Shown here one piece after another: positions 1 through 10,700 of a stretch of DNA of 64,000 nt. The position numbers and the translations under genes are program-made. Source of the DNA: Bursaphelenchus xylophilus. Lineage: Eukaryota; Nematoda; Chromadorea; Rhabditida; Aphelenchoididae. The notes below the pieces were generated by a model that was given only the letters and a program-made list of their open reading frames with translations, was not told the origin of the DNA and did no database searches. Where the stretch lies: positions 10,168,001 through 10,232,000 of the forward strand of contig CAJFCV020000004.1 in NCBI GenBank assembly GCA_904066235.2, given 5' to 3'. Position 1 is the stretch's first letter, and each line of letters opens with the position of its first letter.

Positions 1-652
1 TCCGGATATTATACTTGATTTTCGAAGGAAATTGTGTCTTCATCCTGTTGTTTATCTCAATTGCCGATTAGTGAACCTGTTTTAGCGAATAGATTGAATC
101 GCAAAGGTGTATTTGAGAAGTTCCGAACTATTTGAAGAGTTTACGGATTTTTGGGTATTAATTTAGGTAATACTTGACGAACTTTGCGTTATATTGCGCG
201 TTTTTGTGCCCCGTTGTTTTGAGATACAGTGCCCGTTCCTGCCGGTTAGAATAGCAGAGTCTGTTTCTTGTTTATTTGCTGATTATCTCGTTGATTTGGG
301 CAATTTTTTCGTTGATTACCTTGGCTGATATCACTTTTTCGTGAATTCCATTGATTTTGATTAGAATTTTGATAGTATTGTTGCGGTTCTATCCGGTTTA
401 TCCTGCTGAAGATAAACTATTCGTGTGTGAATTTGTTTCATTGATTTTTAAATTGATTTTTACAGGAGAATTTGAGACAGATCCTTGAAAGACCTAGTTT
501 AATATCGAAACCGAAGAAAATTGTTGATAAGTTCCTTTTACTTGTGTGTTCCACCTTTAGATTGAATAATTCGAGGCATTCACAGAAATTCGCGGCTTCC
601 GACATTAATTTAGTTGATTTGTTACCTAAAATTTGAAAAAAACTTTCTAAAA
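1..652. other. No gene recognised at window start
   Basis: AT-rich DNA with scattered short open frames and no recognisable domain. It could be intron or intergenic sequence belonging to something outside the window. I see no repeat family member here. Confidence 0.5.
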
Positions 653-853
653 ATGCCGAACTTCACGCTAATTTCTCCTCCTACTCCTTCCTTGCGTCCT
701 GAAGACTTTCATCCTTATGATTTGCGGGTAGAAAGAACTGAATTCTACCAAGAAAGCACGAAAAAAGCATTGTCAGACATAAGCATCACAATTACATTAA
801 CAGAAACACAAATTTTTTCTCTGAAAATGGGCCAAATAGTTCTAATCAAGTGA
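653..853 (+). CDS. 66-codon open frame, possible gene remnant
   Basis: The frame opens at an ATG and encodes a protein-like, Pro/Thr-rich peptide beginning MPNFTLISPPTPSLRPED, with no recognised family. It stops exactly where a truncated copy of the CAGTGGGGGACC MITE begins, so it may be an exon cut by that insertion or a chance frame. No signal peptide, domain or convincing splice site is visible. I do not assign a function. Confidence 0.2.
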   Translation: MPNFTLISPPTPSLRPEDFHPYDLRVERTEFYQESTKKALSDISITITLTETQIFSLKMGQIVLIK

Positions 854-1012
854 AAAAGCTGCGTTTTTGAAAGGCGCGCCCTTTCCCTTACAAAAAAGCG
901 TTTTGAAATCGGAGTTTTTTCCGCTTGGAGAGGGAAAGCATTTTGCCACATTTTTGATGCTTCCCGGATGCAAAATGGTACGTTTTTTGCGGCTGGACAA
1001 GGTCAGTCACTG
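854..1012. mobile_element. MITE family 2, left end missing
   Basis: This matches the internal part and right arm of the CAGTGGGGGACCTGATCC family: AAAACTCCG-type core, GGCGCGCCCTTTCCC block, GGGAAGCATTTTGCCAC, and a right end GGTCAGTCACTGTA. The left arm is absent. It directly abuts a family 1 element, the two sharing a TA. Confidence 0.75.
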
Positions 1013-1014
1013 TA

Positions 1015-1163
1015 TCAGTCTGTAGGGAAAATAATGAACATTTTTTTGCATCGAAAATCGCATCGCATAGAAAATGAATTGTGCCGCGGCAAAGCCAGCT
1101 GCTTTTCACTAGCGATGCGACCGGTGCAGCAAAATTTCTTTCATTATTTTCCCGACAGACTGA
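1015..1163. mobile_element. MITE family 1 copy
   Basis: A roughly 150 bp palindromic element with ends TCAGTCTGTAGGGAAAATAA and TTATTTTCCCGACAGACTGA, flanked on both sides by TA. The TA target and lack of an open frame fit a non-autonomous Tc1/mariner-type element. About twenty copies occur in this window. Confidence 0.85.
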
Positions 1164-1179
1164 TATGAGAAATAGTGAA

Positions 1180-1293
1180 TCGCCCATCATTGCTTTGTGA
1201 CGGTAGCCGCAGAATTTGACACGCGACTGCCCGTTTTTCGACGAGGTGAAGCGTTTTGCTGCAAAGACCTGTCAATATTTTCCCGACAGACTG
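1180..1293. mobile_element. Variant family 1 MITE, left end eroded
   Basis: The right end TATTTTCCCGACAGACTGA is clear. The interior (CATTGCTTTGTGACGGTAGCCGC, then a GTTTTGCTG block) does not match the common copies but resembles the interior of 51140-51296. It therefore looks like a subfamily with shared ends and a different core. Confidence 0.5.
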
Positions 1294-1487
1294 ATATTTG
1301 TGTTTCTTTTGTCGAAATACCTGATGATTTCTTGCTCGTAAGTTGGCCAAAATTCGCAATTTGTTGCGCCCACTTTCCCGTCGACATAGATCTTTGATTT
1401 TCAAAGCTCGTATTCCTGTAACATCACCGTGAAAACTACACCTACACTTTACTTAGAATCAATAGTGTAGACAGTATACGCTGTAGC

Positions 1488-1600
1488 CTAGTCATGTTGC
1501 ATGGGTCCCTAGAGGATGACTGGCATTATCATTTTGAGCGACTTTGTGTTCTTTGAGTTCAATAAGAGTTTCGCTGAAGAATAGAGTGGGGTTGAAGAGG
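1488..1600 (+). repeat. Dispersed repeat shared with 5797-5910
   Basis: A segment reading CATGTTGCATGGGTCCC followed by GCGACTTTGTGTTCTTTGAG recurs with about 80 per cent identity at 5797-5910. Both copies are on the same strand. No ends or target duplication were identified. Confidence 0.55.
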
Positions 1601-2354
1601 TTGATTATTATTTACATGTAATTGGAGGAAGCAAGCCTTTCATGTGGCCTATAATAAACATTTATCATCGAGAGTAAGAGTTCAGCGACTTGCTTACACA
1701 CAAACATGGTTCCCGGGCCGGGCTCTGGGAAGTTTGAAAATGGGCCGAGCCTACTTTTTAGCGGCCTAGGGCTCAAGTTTGCTGCCGACATTAACCGACT
1801 AGAACTACAATTTTCTAATCGACGTAGTACACTGAAAGAAAAAACATCAAATTCAAATTCATCAAAATAAAACATCACGCATTTATGATGTCCACGACAT
1901 CAAAAGCTGGAGATTTTGATGTTTTCATCAAAAAAACTTTTTTGATGTTTGGGTTTATCAAATTCCAATTTGCCAATTGAACTCAAAAGGAAGGGCACAC
2001 ATGTGCGTACGCACAACAGAGAAAAAGGAAATCAGTCGAATTTCACTCTGTCGAATTTTCATAAAGTCGGTTGTTACATGATAAGATGCCTCATAAATTG
2101 TCGATTTCTTGTAAAGGTCGTGATTGTCAGGATTGTACATAGATCAGGTAAGCGAGTTTTGCTGTTGTTTTCTTTTATTTTTAGATCACTTATTTGGGCG
2201 ACAATGATAAACAGATGCTCTAAATCGCAACGAAGACTGAGGTAAGCTTGGTCTCTGAATTATTTAATTCTTTGGAATTCAGATTATTTTTTTTTCATAT
2301 TGCTGGACATGTTATGCTTATCCGCCTTCGCTGGCTTGGACCTGAGCTTTGTGT

Positions 2355-2462
2355 ATGCTGGACGAAGAGCATACCGCCTTCCCGTACATTTATCCAGTCC
2401 GCAAAAGCGTTTTTGACAACAAAATAGTCATACCGGAGGAACCAAGCGTTAATCGGACCTAA
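2355..2462 (+). other. 35-codon protein-like fragment inside the element
   Basis: An ATG-initiated frame encodes a peptide with plausible amino-acid composition (it includes EEHTAFPYIYPVRKSVFDNK) before a stop. It lies between the left subterminal repeats and the TGCGGGCA palindrome. The antisense strand is also open, so direction is uncertain. It may be part of captured host sequence. Confidence 0.25.
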
Positions 2463-2573
2463 ATTGTGAGTTTTTTTATATTGTACTAGATGTTTGGGCA
2501 TACGTGATGGAAAATTTCGAAAATTCGCAAAATTTTCTGAAATTTTGTCCAAAGATTTTTTAAATACGGCGTC

Positions 2574-3334
2574 GCGACACTTGCGGGCAACCACTTTGCG
2601 GGCAACCAGTTTGCGGGCAAATTTTTTGCGGGCAGCCACTTTGCGGGCAAAATTTGGAGGGTCACATTTGCGGGCAGCTGAAACATTTGCGGGCAGCTGA
2701 GACACTTGCGGGCAGCCTGGGACACTTGCGGGCAACCGACACTTGCGGGCAGCCGACATTTGCGGGCAACCGGCACCTGAGGGTAACAGGGTGGAGGTGG
2801 AAATATTACTATGATATTTTGGAAATTTGCCGACATTTGCGGGCAACCGACACTTGCGGGCAGCCGACATTTGCGGGCAACAGGAAAAAACAATCACACA
2901 GAGTGTATTGGAACTTTTAGAACTGTTGCCCGCAAATGTCGGCTGCCCGCAAGTGTCGGTTGCCCGCAAATGTCGGAAAACTTCCAAAATATCGCAGTAA
3001 TTTTTCCACCTCCACCTTGTTATCCCCAAGTGCCGGTTGCCCGCAAATGTCGGCTGCCCGCAAATGTCGGCAAATTTCCACAATATCATAGTAGTTTTTC
3101 CACGTCTACCCTGTTACCTCCATAATCAGGTGTCGGTTGCCCGCAAATGTCGGCTGCCCGCAAATCTTCCAGGCTGCCCGCAACTGTCGACCCTGCCCGC
3201 AAATGTCCCAGGCTGCCCGCAAATGCCGGTGCTGGCCGCAAATGTCGGCTGCCCGCAAAGTGGCTGCCCGCAAAAAATTTGCCCGCAAACTGGTTGCCCG
3301 CAAAGTGGTTGCCCGCAAGTGTGCGCCCGCCTTA
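2574..3334. repeat. Palindrome of TGCGGGCA units
   Basis: The left half repeats short units such as ACTTGCGGGCAACCGAC and ATTTGCGGGCAGCC about 15 times. The right half carries the same units in reverse complement (GGTTGCCCGCAAATGTCGGC). The two halves meet around 2905-2925, and arm order is broadly mirrored, including the spacers GGAGGTGGAAATA and TTTTTCCACCTCC. The repeat is GC-rich in an AT-rich setting. Several long open frames on both strands here (Ala-Arg-Lys-Cys repeats) come only from the unit and are not genes. Confidence 0.85.
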
Positions 3335-3663
3335 AATACGGTCTATGGAGCTCCCTGATCCAGTTTCGATTAGATCTTTAAATATTTTGGGAATCGTCTT
3401 GGTATCTTGGTGATGGTGAGAAAATAAAATGTTTACAAAAGCGTCCAATTTGGAGTCTAAAATGTAAATTTAGCTCCCGGTGTCCCATGTTTTGCGAAGA
3501 AAAGCAGGTGGATGTCGACTTTTCCGCCAAAGACCTGCTTCATCACCCCGTGACGATCTTCATCATCAGTACTAACAGCCAATAGTCGAAGAGTTGAAGT
3601 GATGTTTTTTCGGTAAGGTGAGTTGCGCTTGGTGATAGTCAAAATAATGTTGTTTATTTGTAG

Positions 3664-3907
3664 AGCTGGGCCGTCCAGAAGCTGGATCACCAATGGAAAG
3701 ACAGTATTTGAGCGATCAGAAGCCAGAATTCATCAAACAGGTGAGTTATCTATATTGTAGTAGGTTTGATTTTTAGGCCATGCGATGCGGATGCCCGACG
3801 GTAATGATGGTGGTAATGACTTGTTCCACCTCGACGCAATCAACCCGACCTTTTCTTCCAATCGTCGTCTTGGATCAGCGCAAGAAACGGCCGTTCCATG
3901 GAGTTAA
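3664..3907 (+). pseudogene. Two-exon coding-like fragment within the element
   Basis: Exon 3664-3740 is followed by a 36 bp GTGAGT...TTTTAG intron and exon 3777-3907 ending in TAA. The frames join in phase and give a protein-like tail that includes RMPDGNDGGNDLFHLDAINP. An upstream exon may end at 3612 at a GTAAGG donor, but a stop lies 20 codons upstream in that frame. No domain is recognised. The correct splice signals suggest captured host gene sequence rather than a transposase. The antisense strand at 3457-3693 is also open, so some doubt remains. Confidence 0.35.
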
Positions 3908-4531
3908 AAGCAGTCAAAGGTTTGCTATGACTGCTATTTTACCTAAATTGTGTTTTTACAAACGGTTTATTCGAATAAATTGTGTAAATAGTAGTATTTG
4001 TGTTTTTGATAAATTATCCATCACAAATATTTGATTTTCCAAAAATTTTTGATGTGCCCCACATCAAAAAAATAATATCGTATTTTTTTTTCTTTTTGAT
4101 GAAACGAAACATCAAAAAACTTTTTTTGATGTTTTCATCAAAATCTAATAGACTGATGAAAAACATCAAAAATATATGATGTTTTTTCTTTCAGTGTATG
4201 ATAGAAATTTTTGTTGAAATCTTCAACCTCTAGCTACTAACGCAGTACAAAAAATGCACTTTGAATGGATCAAATAGGTCACTTTAATGTTCATGTAACA
4301 GCTGGATTTTGAAGTTTTCAAGCTGAACAACCAACGCAACCCCAATTAAAACACTCACAATAGTTTCCTAGGCGGCTTAAAAAAGATTGAAGTTTTTTGC
4401 GGCTGTTCAAATAGCTGTAACACGTTTCTGTTGGGTGTTCCAAAGCAAGGCCTTCTGATTAAACAAAACCTCGCTACTATTTAACCCACGGAAGTCTTTG
4501 TTACAGCATCAGTGTCTTCATCTTCTCAACA

Positions 4532-5209
4532 ATGAAGTATTTTGTTCTTCTCTGCCTCTTGGGTTTGGCGTTGGCCGACGATACCGGCAAAACGACCAGA
4601 TATTGGGATTGTTGTAAGCCTTCGTGCGCATGGCCCGGAAAGGCCCAACTCAAACAAGGCCCCAGCAAGTACTGCGACGTGAATGACAAGCCGTTGGCCG
4701 ATGATGGCAACACTCAGTCCGGCTGCAACGGTGGCAGCGCGTACGCCTGCTCCACGGACCAGCCTTGGGCCGTCAACGACAGTCTCAGCTACGGATTCGC
4801 GGCCGTGAAGCTGCAAGGAGGCCAAGAGTCGGACTGGTGTTGCGCCTGCTACGAACTGACCTTCACCGACGGGCCCGTTGCCGGCAAAAAGTTCGTCGTG
4901 CAGGCCACCAACACCGGCGGCGACTTGGGCTCCAACCACTTCGACTTGATGATCCCCGGCGGCGGTGTCGGCATCTTCAACGGCTGCCAAGCCCAATGGA
5001 AGTCGCCCGCCGACGGATGGGGACAGCGCTACGGTGGTGTGAGCTCCGCATCCGACTGCTCTTCACTTCCGGAGGCTCTGCAGCCCGGCTGCAACTGGCG
5101 CTTCGACTGGTTCCAGAACGCCGACAACCCAGGCATGACCTTCAAGAGAGTGCCCTGCCCCACCGAGATCACTGACAAGAGCGGTTGCATTCGCTCTGAT
5201 GACCAATAA
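4532..5209 (+). CDS. GH45 endoglucanase (cellulase)
   Basis: A secreted beta-1,4-endoglucanase that would cleave internal bonds of cellulose by the inverting GH45 mechanism. The intronless frame encodes 225 residues. A signal peptide covers about residues 1-15 (cut after LALA). The GH45 signature [12 protein letters not shown] is at 21-32, with the catalytic Asp at 26. The second catalytic Asp lies in [17 protein letters not shown], near residue 138. Length equals a single catalytic domain, and there is no carbohydrate-binding module. Many Cys residues fit the family's disulphides. TATTTAA near 4478 could be the TATA element, and AATAAA lies near 5280. The coding sequence is far GC-richer than its flanks and has no intron, unlike nearly every neighbour, which fits horizontal acquisition. 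GH45 genes of probable fungal origin are known in some nematodes. Confidence 0.95.
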   Translation: MKYFVLLCLLGLALADDTGKTTRYWDCCKPSCAWPGKAQLKQGPSKYCDVNDKPLADDGNTQSGCNGGSAYACSTDQPWAVNDSLSYGFAAVKLQGGQESDWCCACYELTFTDGPVAGKKFVVQATNTGGDLGSNHFDLMIPGGGVGIFNGCQAQWKSPADGWGQRYGGVSSASDCSSLPEALQPGCNWRFDWFQNADNPGMTFKRVPCPTEITDKSGCIRSDDQ

Positions 5210-6073
5210 GGAAGCAGATCAATCTTTAATTTATTTCATGGCTGGTGTTATTTTACTGAGTTTTTTGGAAGAATTGCGCAAATAAATTATTTTCTTGGTG
5301 GTAAATAGTGTCTTTTGATGTACTAGTTCGTTTTCAAAGTCACTGGAGTGATTTCATTGCCCGAAAAAAGATTACTCTTCATCGTGCAATAGGCTGTTTG
5401 GCCTCACACCTTGCCTTTTTCAGCATAATGCAAACGCCAAAAATAAATCCAGGGACCTTAAAGACGGACTATAGTATACCCTACAAACGGACTATATAGT
5501 GTGGGATCTCAGCCTTAATTCCCTTGTTTCTCATGAGCTTTTTTCCAGTCCGTTCTCGAGTCAAGTCCATCCCTCGGTCGCATGCTTTGGAGACGAAAGC
5601 GGAAACAACGTCAAAACTTGATCACTTACGTATGTAATCTCCCAATTTTGCTTTACTCATCATTGCATCATCCTGCAAAAATGCCAGACCCCCGGAAATT
5701 TGTGTTCTATTCTACATAGTTACATACTATCCCCGAGAGGATCCAGCATACCTTCTGCTTTAGACCCATAGTGCAGGAAATACTCGTTGATACTGACGGT
5801 CATGTGGCGTGGGTCCCAAGGGGGTCGCCGACGTTGTCATTTTTAGCGACTCTGTGTTCTTTGAGTCTAATAAACGTTACGTTAAATGATGGGGGTTGCA
5901 AGAGCTGGAAATTGTGAGGGGGAGGGAATAAGAGGTCTTTGACAGTCCAGGATATCATCATGTCATCAAAATACTTTAAATTTTGCGGATGTAGACTATA
6001 TATTATTTCCTCAAAGTTTTGGCTTGCGCTTTGAAGGCGAAGCTGAGATATGCAACGATCTTTGTGGCCGAGA

Positions 6074-6245
6074 GAAGAACTCAAGAAAAATTTGGAACGT
6101 TGTCTTCCGGCCAGCAAGGGTTTGCCTCGACTAGCCTCGAAAAAACAGCCAAAGATTTTCTCTAAAGTTCATCATGTGAGGAAACGCCACTTTGGTTAAA
6201 CCTTTGTCAGTGAATATCTTCAACATTGGCTGGATTGACGTGTGA
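6074..6245 (+). repeat. Dispersed repeat shared with 48750-48930
   Basis: The segment running from AACTCAAGAAAAATTTGGAACG through AAACAGCCAAAGATTTT and GAAACGCCAC to GGATTGACGTG recurs on the same strand at 48750-48930 with substitutions and small indels. No terminal structure was found, so the class is unknown. Confidence 0.55.
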
Positions 6246-6790
6246 GGACCTTTAGCGCCGAGTACTACACTACTCCACAACAGTACACAACAATACACAT
6301 TTTTTATGCATAAGAGGTAAAAGACGTACACAACGGTCGCCCTTTACTTACAATACAAATGAGAACACTTAAAATAACATTTGCATCAAAAGTGTTGGAC
6401 ATTTTATCACACATACATAAAATTTTTAACAATCGAGTTTGCAACGTTTTAGTTGTTATGTTTCTGCAAAAGAAGCTTTAGAAAGGTCTCCATCTCTCTG
6501 ATGGAGATGTAGTTTGAGCGCCTAGGTCTTGTATTTTTGTATTTCGGGTCATCTAGCTGGCCACTTGCTGTTATAATTGTCATGACTTTTGTATTCTTGC
6601 CAAAATTATGAGTTTGAATGTTTTCCAGATTGAAAAGATACCATCCTCTTCGTCTTTCTGGGGATATATTTATTTTTATCCTAGTCTTTACTTTCCGATA
6701 GATTTTTCTAAGTACTTCTATGGGGTATGGAGTTACAGCTCGAGACATCAAAAAAAACCGCAAAATTTTTCTGATTCAGAATATGTAAAA

Positions 6791-7065
6791 GTTAGCTGCC
6801 TAATTTTGGTCTGTTAGGGTGAAAAAACCCTCAGAAGTTTTTTCGGAACATCACGCAAATGCCTTTATTTTATATTGTAATACTAATTAAGGTGTAGTAT
6901 TAATCAAATTTGATATTTGTATGGCTTGTCAATATACCAGGGTTTCCTTTAGCTCAAAATAAAGCGTTCGATTTGGCAAAAACGTGGTCAAAAAGGCATT
7001 TGCGCGGTGTTGCGAGAAGAGTTCTGAGTGGTTTTTTCACCCCTACAAACCAAAATTAGGCATAT
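6791..7065. mobile_element. Short foldback related to the 31720-33137 family
   Basis: GCCTAATTTTGGTCTGTTAGG at the left is mirrored by CCTACAAACCAAAATTAGGC at the right, with mirrored GCATTTGCG and AACACCGCG-like blocks inside. The end motif resembles the arms of the larger foldback at 31720-33137 (AGCTGCCCATTTTAGG). Confidence 0.6.
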
Positions 7066-7066
7066 A

Positions 7067-7358
7067 CAGGGTCTTACAAAAAACGTGAAGGAAAGCGGAA
7101 GGCTATAACTGGTGATTTTCAACCGAAAAAGTCCGAAATTTCTCGATCATTTTCAACCGAAAAAACCTGGTTTTCGGGGTAGAGATGCCTCTACTTGAGA
7201 AGGTCGTAGCGACCTCAGTTTGCACTTTAAAAGCTTGTTACTTTGTAGACAAAAACTAATGTCTTTTGAAAATACATATTTCAAATACGAAGTTTCTGCG
7301 CCGCCTCCGCCGGAAGTTATAGCCTTCCGCTTTCCTTCACGTTTTTTGTAAGACCCTG
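7067..7358. mobile_element. 292 bp TA-flanked inverted-repeat element
   Basis: Ends CAGGGTCTTACAAAAAACG and CGTTTTTTGTAAGACCCTG are exact inverted copies. They extend inward through AAGGAAAGCGGAAGGCTATA, and TA lies on each side. A non-autonomous Tc1/mariner-type MITE; single copy here. Confidence 0.85.
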
Positions 7359-7725
7359 TAGTCAAACTCTTTTTCTTTCTGACCGCTCTCCGCGTTTTGC
7401 GTACTCTCTCGCCGGCAAAAATCGTTCAAAATATCGCTTCTGCTCCAGCAAAGCGCGAGCAAAGATTTTCGTAAATTAATTTCCAGCCCACCCTCAACGT
7501 ATGCCCAAAATTTCGCGGAAATCCGTGGGATCGCACTTGTGACACCTTCCTTGTTAATTTTAATCGCGGTCCCATCAGATCCCATTCTCCGAAGCAAGTA
7601 CACCTATTATGTTCAACGCTCCACCACTAATGGCGCAATAAAGAGTGCACTCGGTATGACTTATACCCTATTAAAGCATTATGCTCCCAGCAGTATGTTA
7701 AAAGCCTATTCTGCATTCTTTTTTT

Positions 7726-10700
7726 ATGGCTTGGCCGACACTGGAGCAGCTCTACATCTTTCTGGTGGAGTTTGAGGCCGTTCTCTGCATTTGCGCATGG
7801 ATCTACATATTCTTTGTGTTCATGCCGTTCGTTTGGAAATCCAAGCTGTTCCATGTCAATTATAAAATATTGTTGGTAAGTCGATTTTTGAGGGGGCTTA
7901 TTTAGAGCAAAATTACAGTTTTTAAAATTGAAAAAAGAGCAAGTTTAGTAATAAGGGGAAGCGCTTCAAAAATCAATTTTTTCGTATAACAAGGGCTCGG
8001 CAAAACCTCGTCCCGTGGTTTCTTCTTGAAACATATACCATTTGAAAGAGCGCAAAAAACTGGTCTAGGATCACTTTCAATTAGCTGCTAAGATTCACTT
8101 ACGTGCTAGCTAGCGAACTTTTTTTAGTTCTAAGCCAGTCTCACCCTTCTTTCAAGGAAACAAAAGGAATCGATTTCAAAAGCACGGCGAAGCAGTGGTT
8201 CGGTGGCCTAGTGGGGTAAGGCGCTCTACAAGGAGGGCCTGCGGGCCAGGTTCGAATCCTCTTTTGAATTTTTGGATTTTTTTGGCTATTATGGAATGAA
8301 GAAGGCTAGCATGTAGTCTTTGATTTTAATTTGATTTTTGGGGTACCCTAGATTTTTTTTACTAGAAAAATCGACAGGTTTTTAAATTTTTTGTGATATA
8401 GGTGTCTTTGACCCTGCAGTCGGTATCCAAGATGGTTGAAACTTTCAACGGCTTTAATATTTTTTGCCAGGAATGCCCATGTACGGACAGTACGTGAAAA
8501 ACGAGCCTGAAAACGGTATACATGTTTGAAACCTCCTAGTATGTCTCGGGTGACAAGACCTAAAACATCGCCTAATCACTCGTTGAGGGCATCGACCTGA
8601 GAGTTTCAAGCTCGGAAAAAACTTTATGTTTTTTGATCTTGATTGAAGCCTCCAATTTCATAGGTGACTAATATTTGTATGAAAAGTGATTATTCGATCT
8701 CGTTGGCATCTCAGAAGAAAAGGTTCCCAAAGTCTAATTGGGAATTTTTAAAAAAAGTTCGCTAGCTAGCACGTAAGTGAATCTTAGCAGCTAATTGAAG
8801 GTGATCCTAGACCAGTTTTCTGCGCTCTTTCAAGTGGTATATGTTTCAAGAAGAAACCAGGGGACGAGGTTTTGCCGAGCCTTTGTAAGGAAAATAAATG
8901 AGAATGTTTAAACTTGCTTATTTCTACCGAGCAGAGAAATTTTTCTACAAAAAATTTTATTTTTTGATAAAAAATTTCGTCAGGAAAGATCGTTGAACAT
9001 CTGCCACGAAATTTGGTAACGTTTGAGCTAAAAGTTCCAGAATTTGGTGTGTAGTAATGATCAAATTTCTTCACCAAGGCTTCAAATGTCTCGAAGAAAA
9101 TGCAACTACAGTGACGGACCTGATCAAGCGGCAAAAAACGTATCATTTTGCATCCGGGAAGTATCAAAGGACGTTGCAAAATACCTCCCTCTCAAGGTGA
9201 AAAAACTCCGGTTTAGAAAGCGGGTCCCTCTTTTTGTGAGGGGAAGGGCGCGCGGGCCCTTTAAAACAGAATTTTTTTTAGTTGGAGGGAGGCATTTTGC
9301 TACGTTTTTTCATACTTCTGAGATGCAAAATATATATAGTTCGTCGGTAAAGTTGGGATTTTTGGCGCTTGCACTGTGCTAAAAAAACCAGGGTGCGAGC
9401 GACAGCCCAAAAAGGGAATGTATTCATAAATTGCACAGTGCAAAATAAACATTAGTTTTCGCCCAGTGCATGTCGCAAAAATCACTCCAGCGACTTGCCG
9501 AACCCTCTAACATGTATACAACCCCAATTTCCAGACGATCCTTGGCGTTCAGCTCAACATCGACGACACTTTTCGTCTACTCTACCTCTTCGTGTACCTC
9601 AAAATCCAGAACGGATTGATCATCTACGATCCGGCGCTGGACGTGGGCTATGGGCTTCCAATGTGGGTGAAATCCATTCACATCAGCGGGCTGGACATGG
9701 CCGTGCTGACGGGAGTTGTCTTGGGACTAGAGCGAATCGTTGCGACCTACTTTGCGGACCGCAACTACTCCGCGCAGAAGCCGACCTTCGGAATTCTGCT
9801 TGCTGTTTTCGACGTTGTCGCCGCCAATGGGCATAGCTACTTTTTGGCATGGTATCAGTATCATACGATTTCGAAGGAATGCCGGATCCGGCCGCTGATG
9901 GAGGCCGATGCCTCGGAATTTCGATTTGGTTTCCAAAAGGGAATCATCTGTTGTATTATGGGATGCATTGTAAGTGGAAGCTTTATTACTTGTTTCTTTA
10001 TCAGTTTGTCGGGAAAATAATGAGCACTCTGTCGCAGGGAGAATCGCATCGCGATTTTCTTAACGGTAGCGAGCATTCTGGTGACAAAATTTATATATTC
10101 TGAAAGGAAATTGGTTACTCTTTTTGCCGGTATATCTTCTGGTTAGCCGTACACGTACAAAAACGTGATAACCACTTTTTATTTTTTCATTTTTTGGACA
10201 CCGATCGGCGGCGAAAAAAGTTTGGAATGTCGCGGCAAAATCAAATTGCTTTTCACTTCAGCAAGGGGCAATTGGCGCAGCGATATTGCGCTTATTATTT
10301 TCCCGACAGACTGATTAACAGTTTAACGGTTTTTTTACCGTAGAATTTTAAAGTTCCTACAAAAACTCAATTTTTTCTATTCGAAACTAGCGAAGATACC
10401 GCCAAAAAGTCTTTCTATCTCTAACCACTCTCCGCATTTCGCATACTCTTTCGGCGGCAAAGAATGAGTTTTTCAGATGCCTGGGGCCAATACGCCAACC
10501 GAAAGTTAGCTGAAAATGATAGGGCGCAGCTCGGAAAATAGCCAAATCATTGAGTGGGCTCAGCGAGCAGCTCGGGCGCAGCTCGAAACCAAGCTGAGAC
10601 ATAGCTTCGACGAACTCCGCAAGTTTATTTTACGAGCTGCGCCCTAGCCTTTTCAGCAAACTTTTAGGTAGCGCACTGGTCCTGTAATAATTAATACTAC

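Larger units (their letters stand above)
1830..4196. mobile_element. 2.37 kb TA-flanked inverted-repeat element
   Basis: Left end CACTGAAAGAAAAAACATC and right end GATGTTTTTTCTTTCAGTG are inverted copies, each flanked by TA (1828-1829 and 4197-4198). Subterminal zones on both sides are rich in inverted CATCAAAAA motifs. There is no intact transposase, so it is non-autonomous. The interior carries protein-like fragments (2355-2462 and 3664-3907) and a separate palindrome of TGCGGGCA units (2574-3334). The TA target suggests a Tc1/mariner-type mechanism; the family itself I do not recognise. Confidence 0.75.
5210..7725. other. Intergenic repeats between cellulase and receptor
   Basis: No gene recognised. 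The stretch holds the 5797-5910 repeat, a dispersed segment at 6074-6245, an inverted repeat at 6791-7065, a TA-flanked element at 7067-7358, and a fragment at about 7370-7500 of the core shared with MITE family 3 (GACCGCTCTCCGCGTTTTGCG). Short open frames here have no protein features. Confidence 0.6.

Noticed and set aside
2295..3381. Several long open frames on both strands with Ala-Arg-Lys-Cys-Pro repeats
   Set aside because: They are created by the TGCGGGCA unit, whose length and composition keep frames open; both strands are open and no domain is present.
4526..4996. 156-codon antisense frame over the cellulase
   Set aside because: GC-rich coding DNA leaves the antisense strand open; the sense strand carries the GH45 signature.
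8199..8268. Functional tRNA gene
   Set aside because: A and B boxes are present but the ends do not form an acceptor stem, and the sequence lies inside a foldback element.
9727..9936. Antisense frame in the receptor exon
   Set aside because: It is a shadow of the receptor's coding exon; exon phase and membrane segments support the plus strand.
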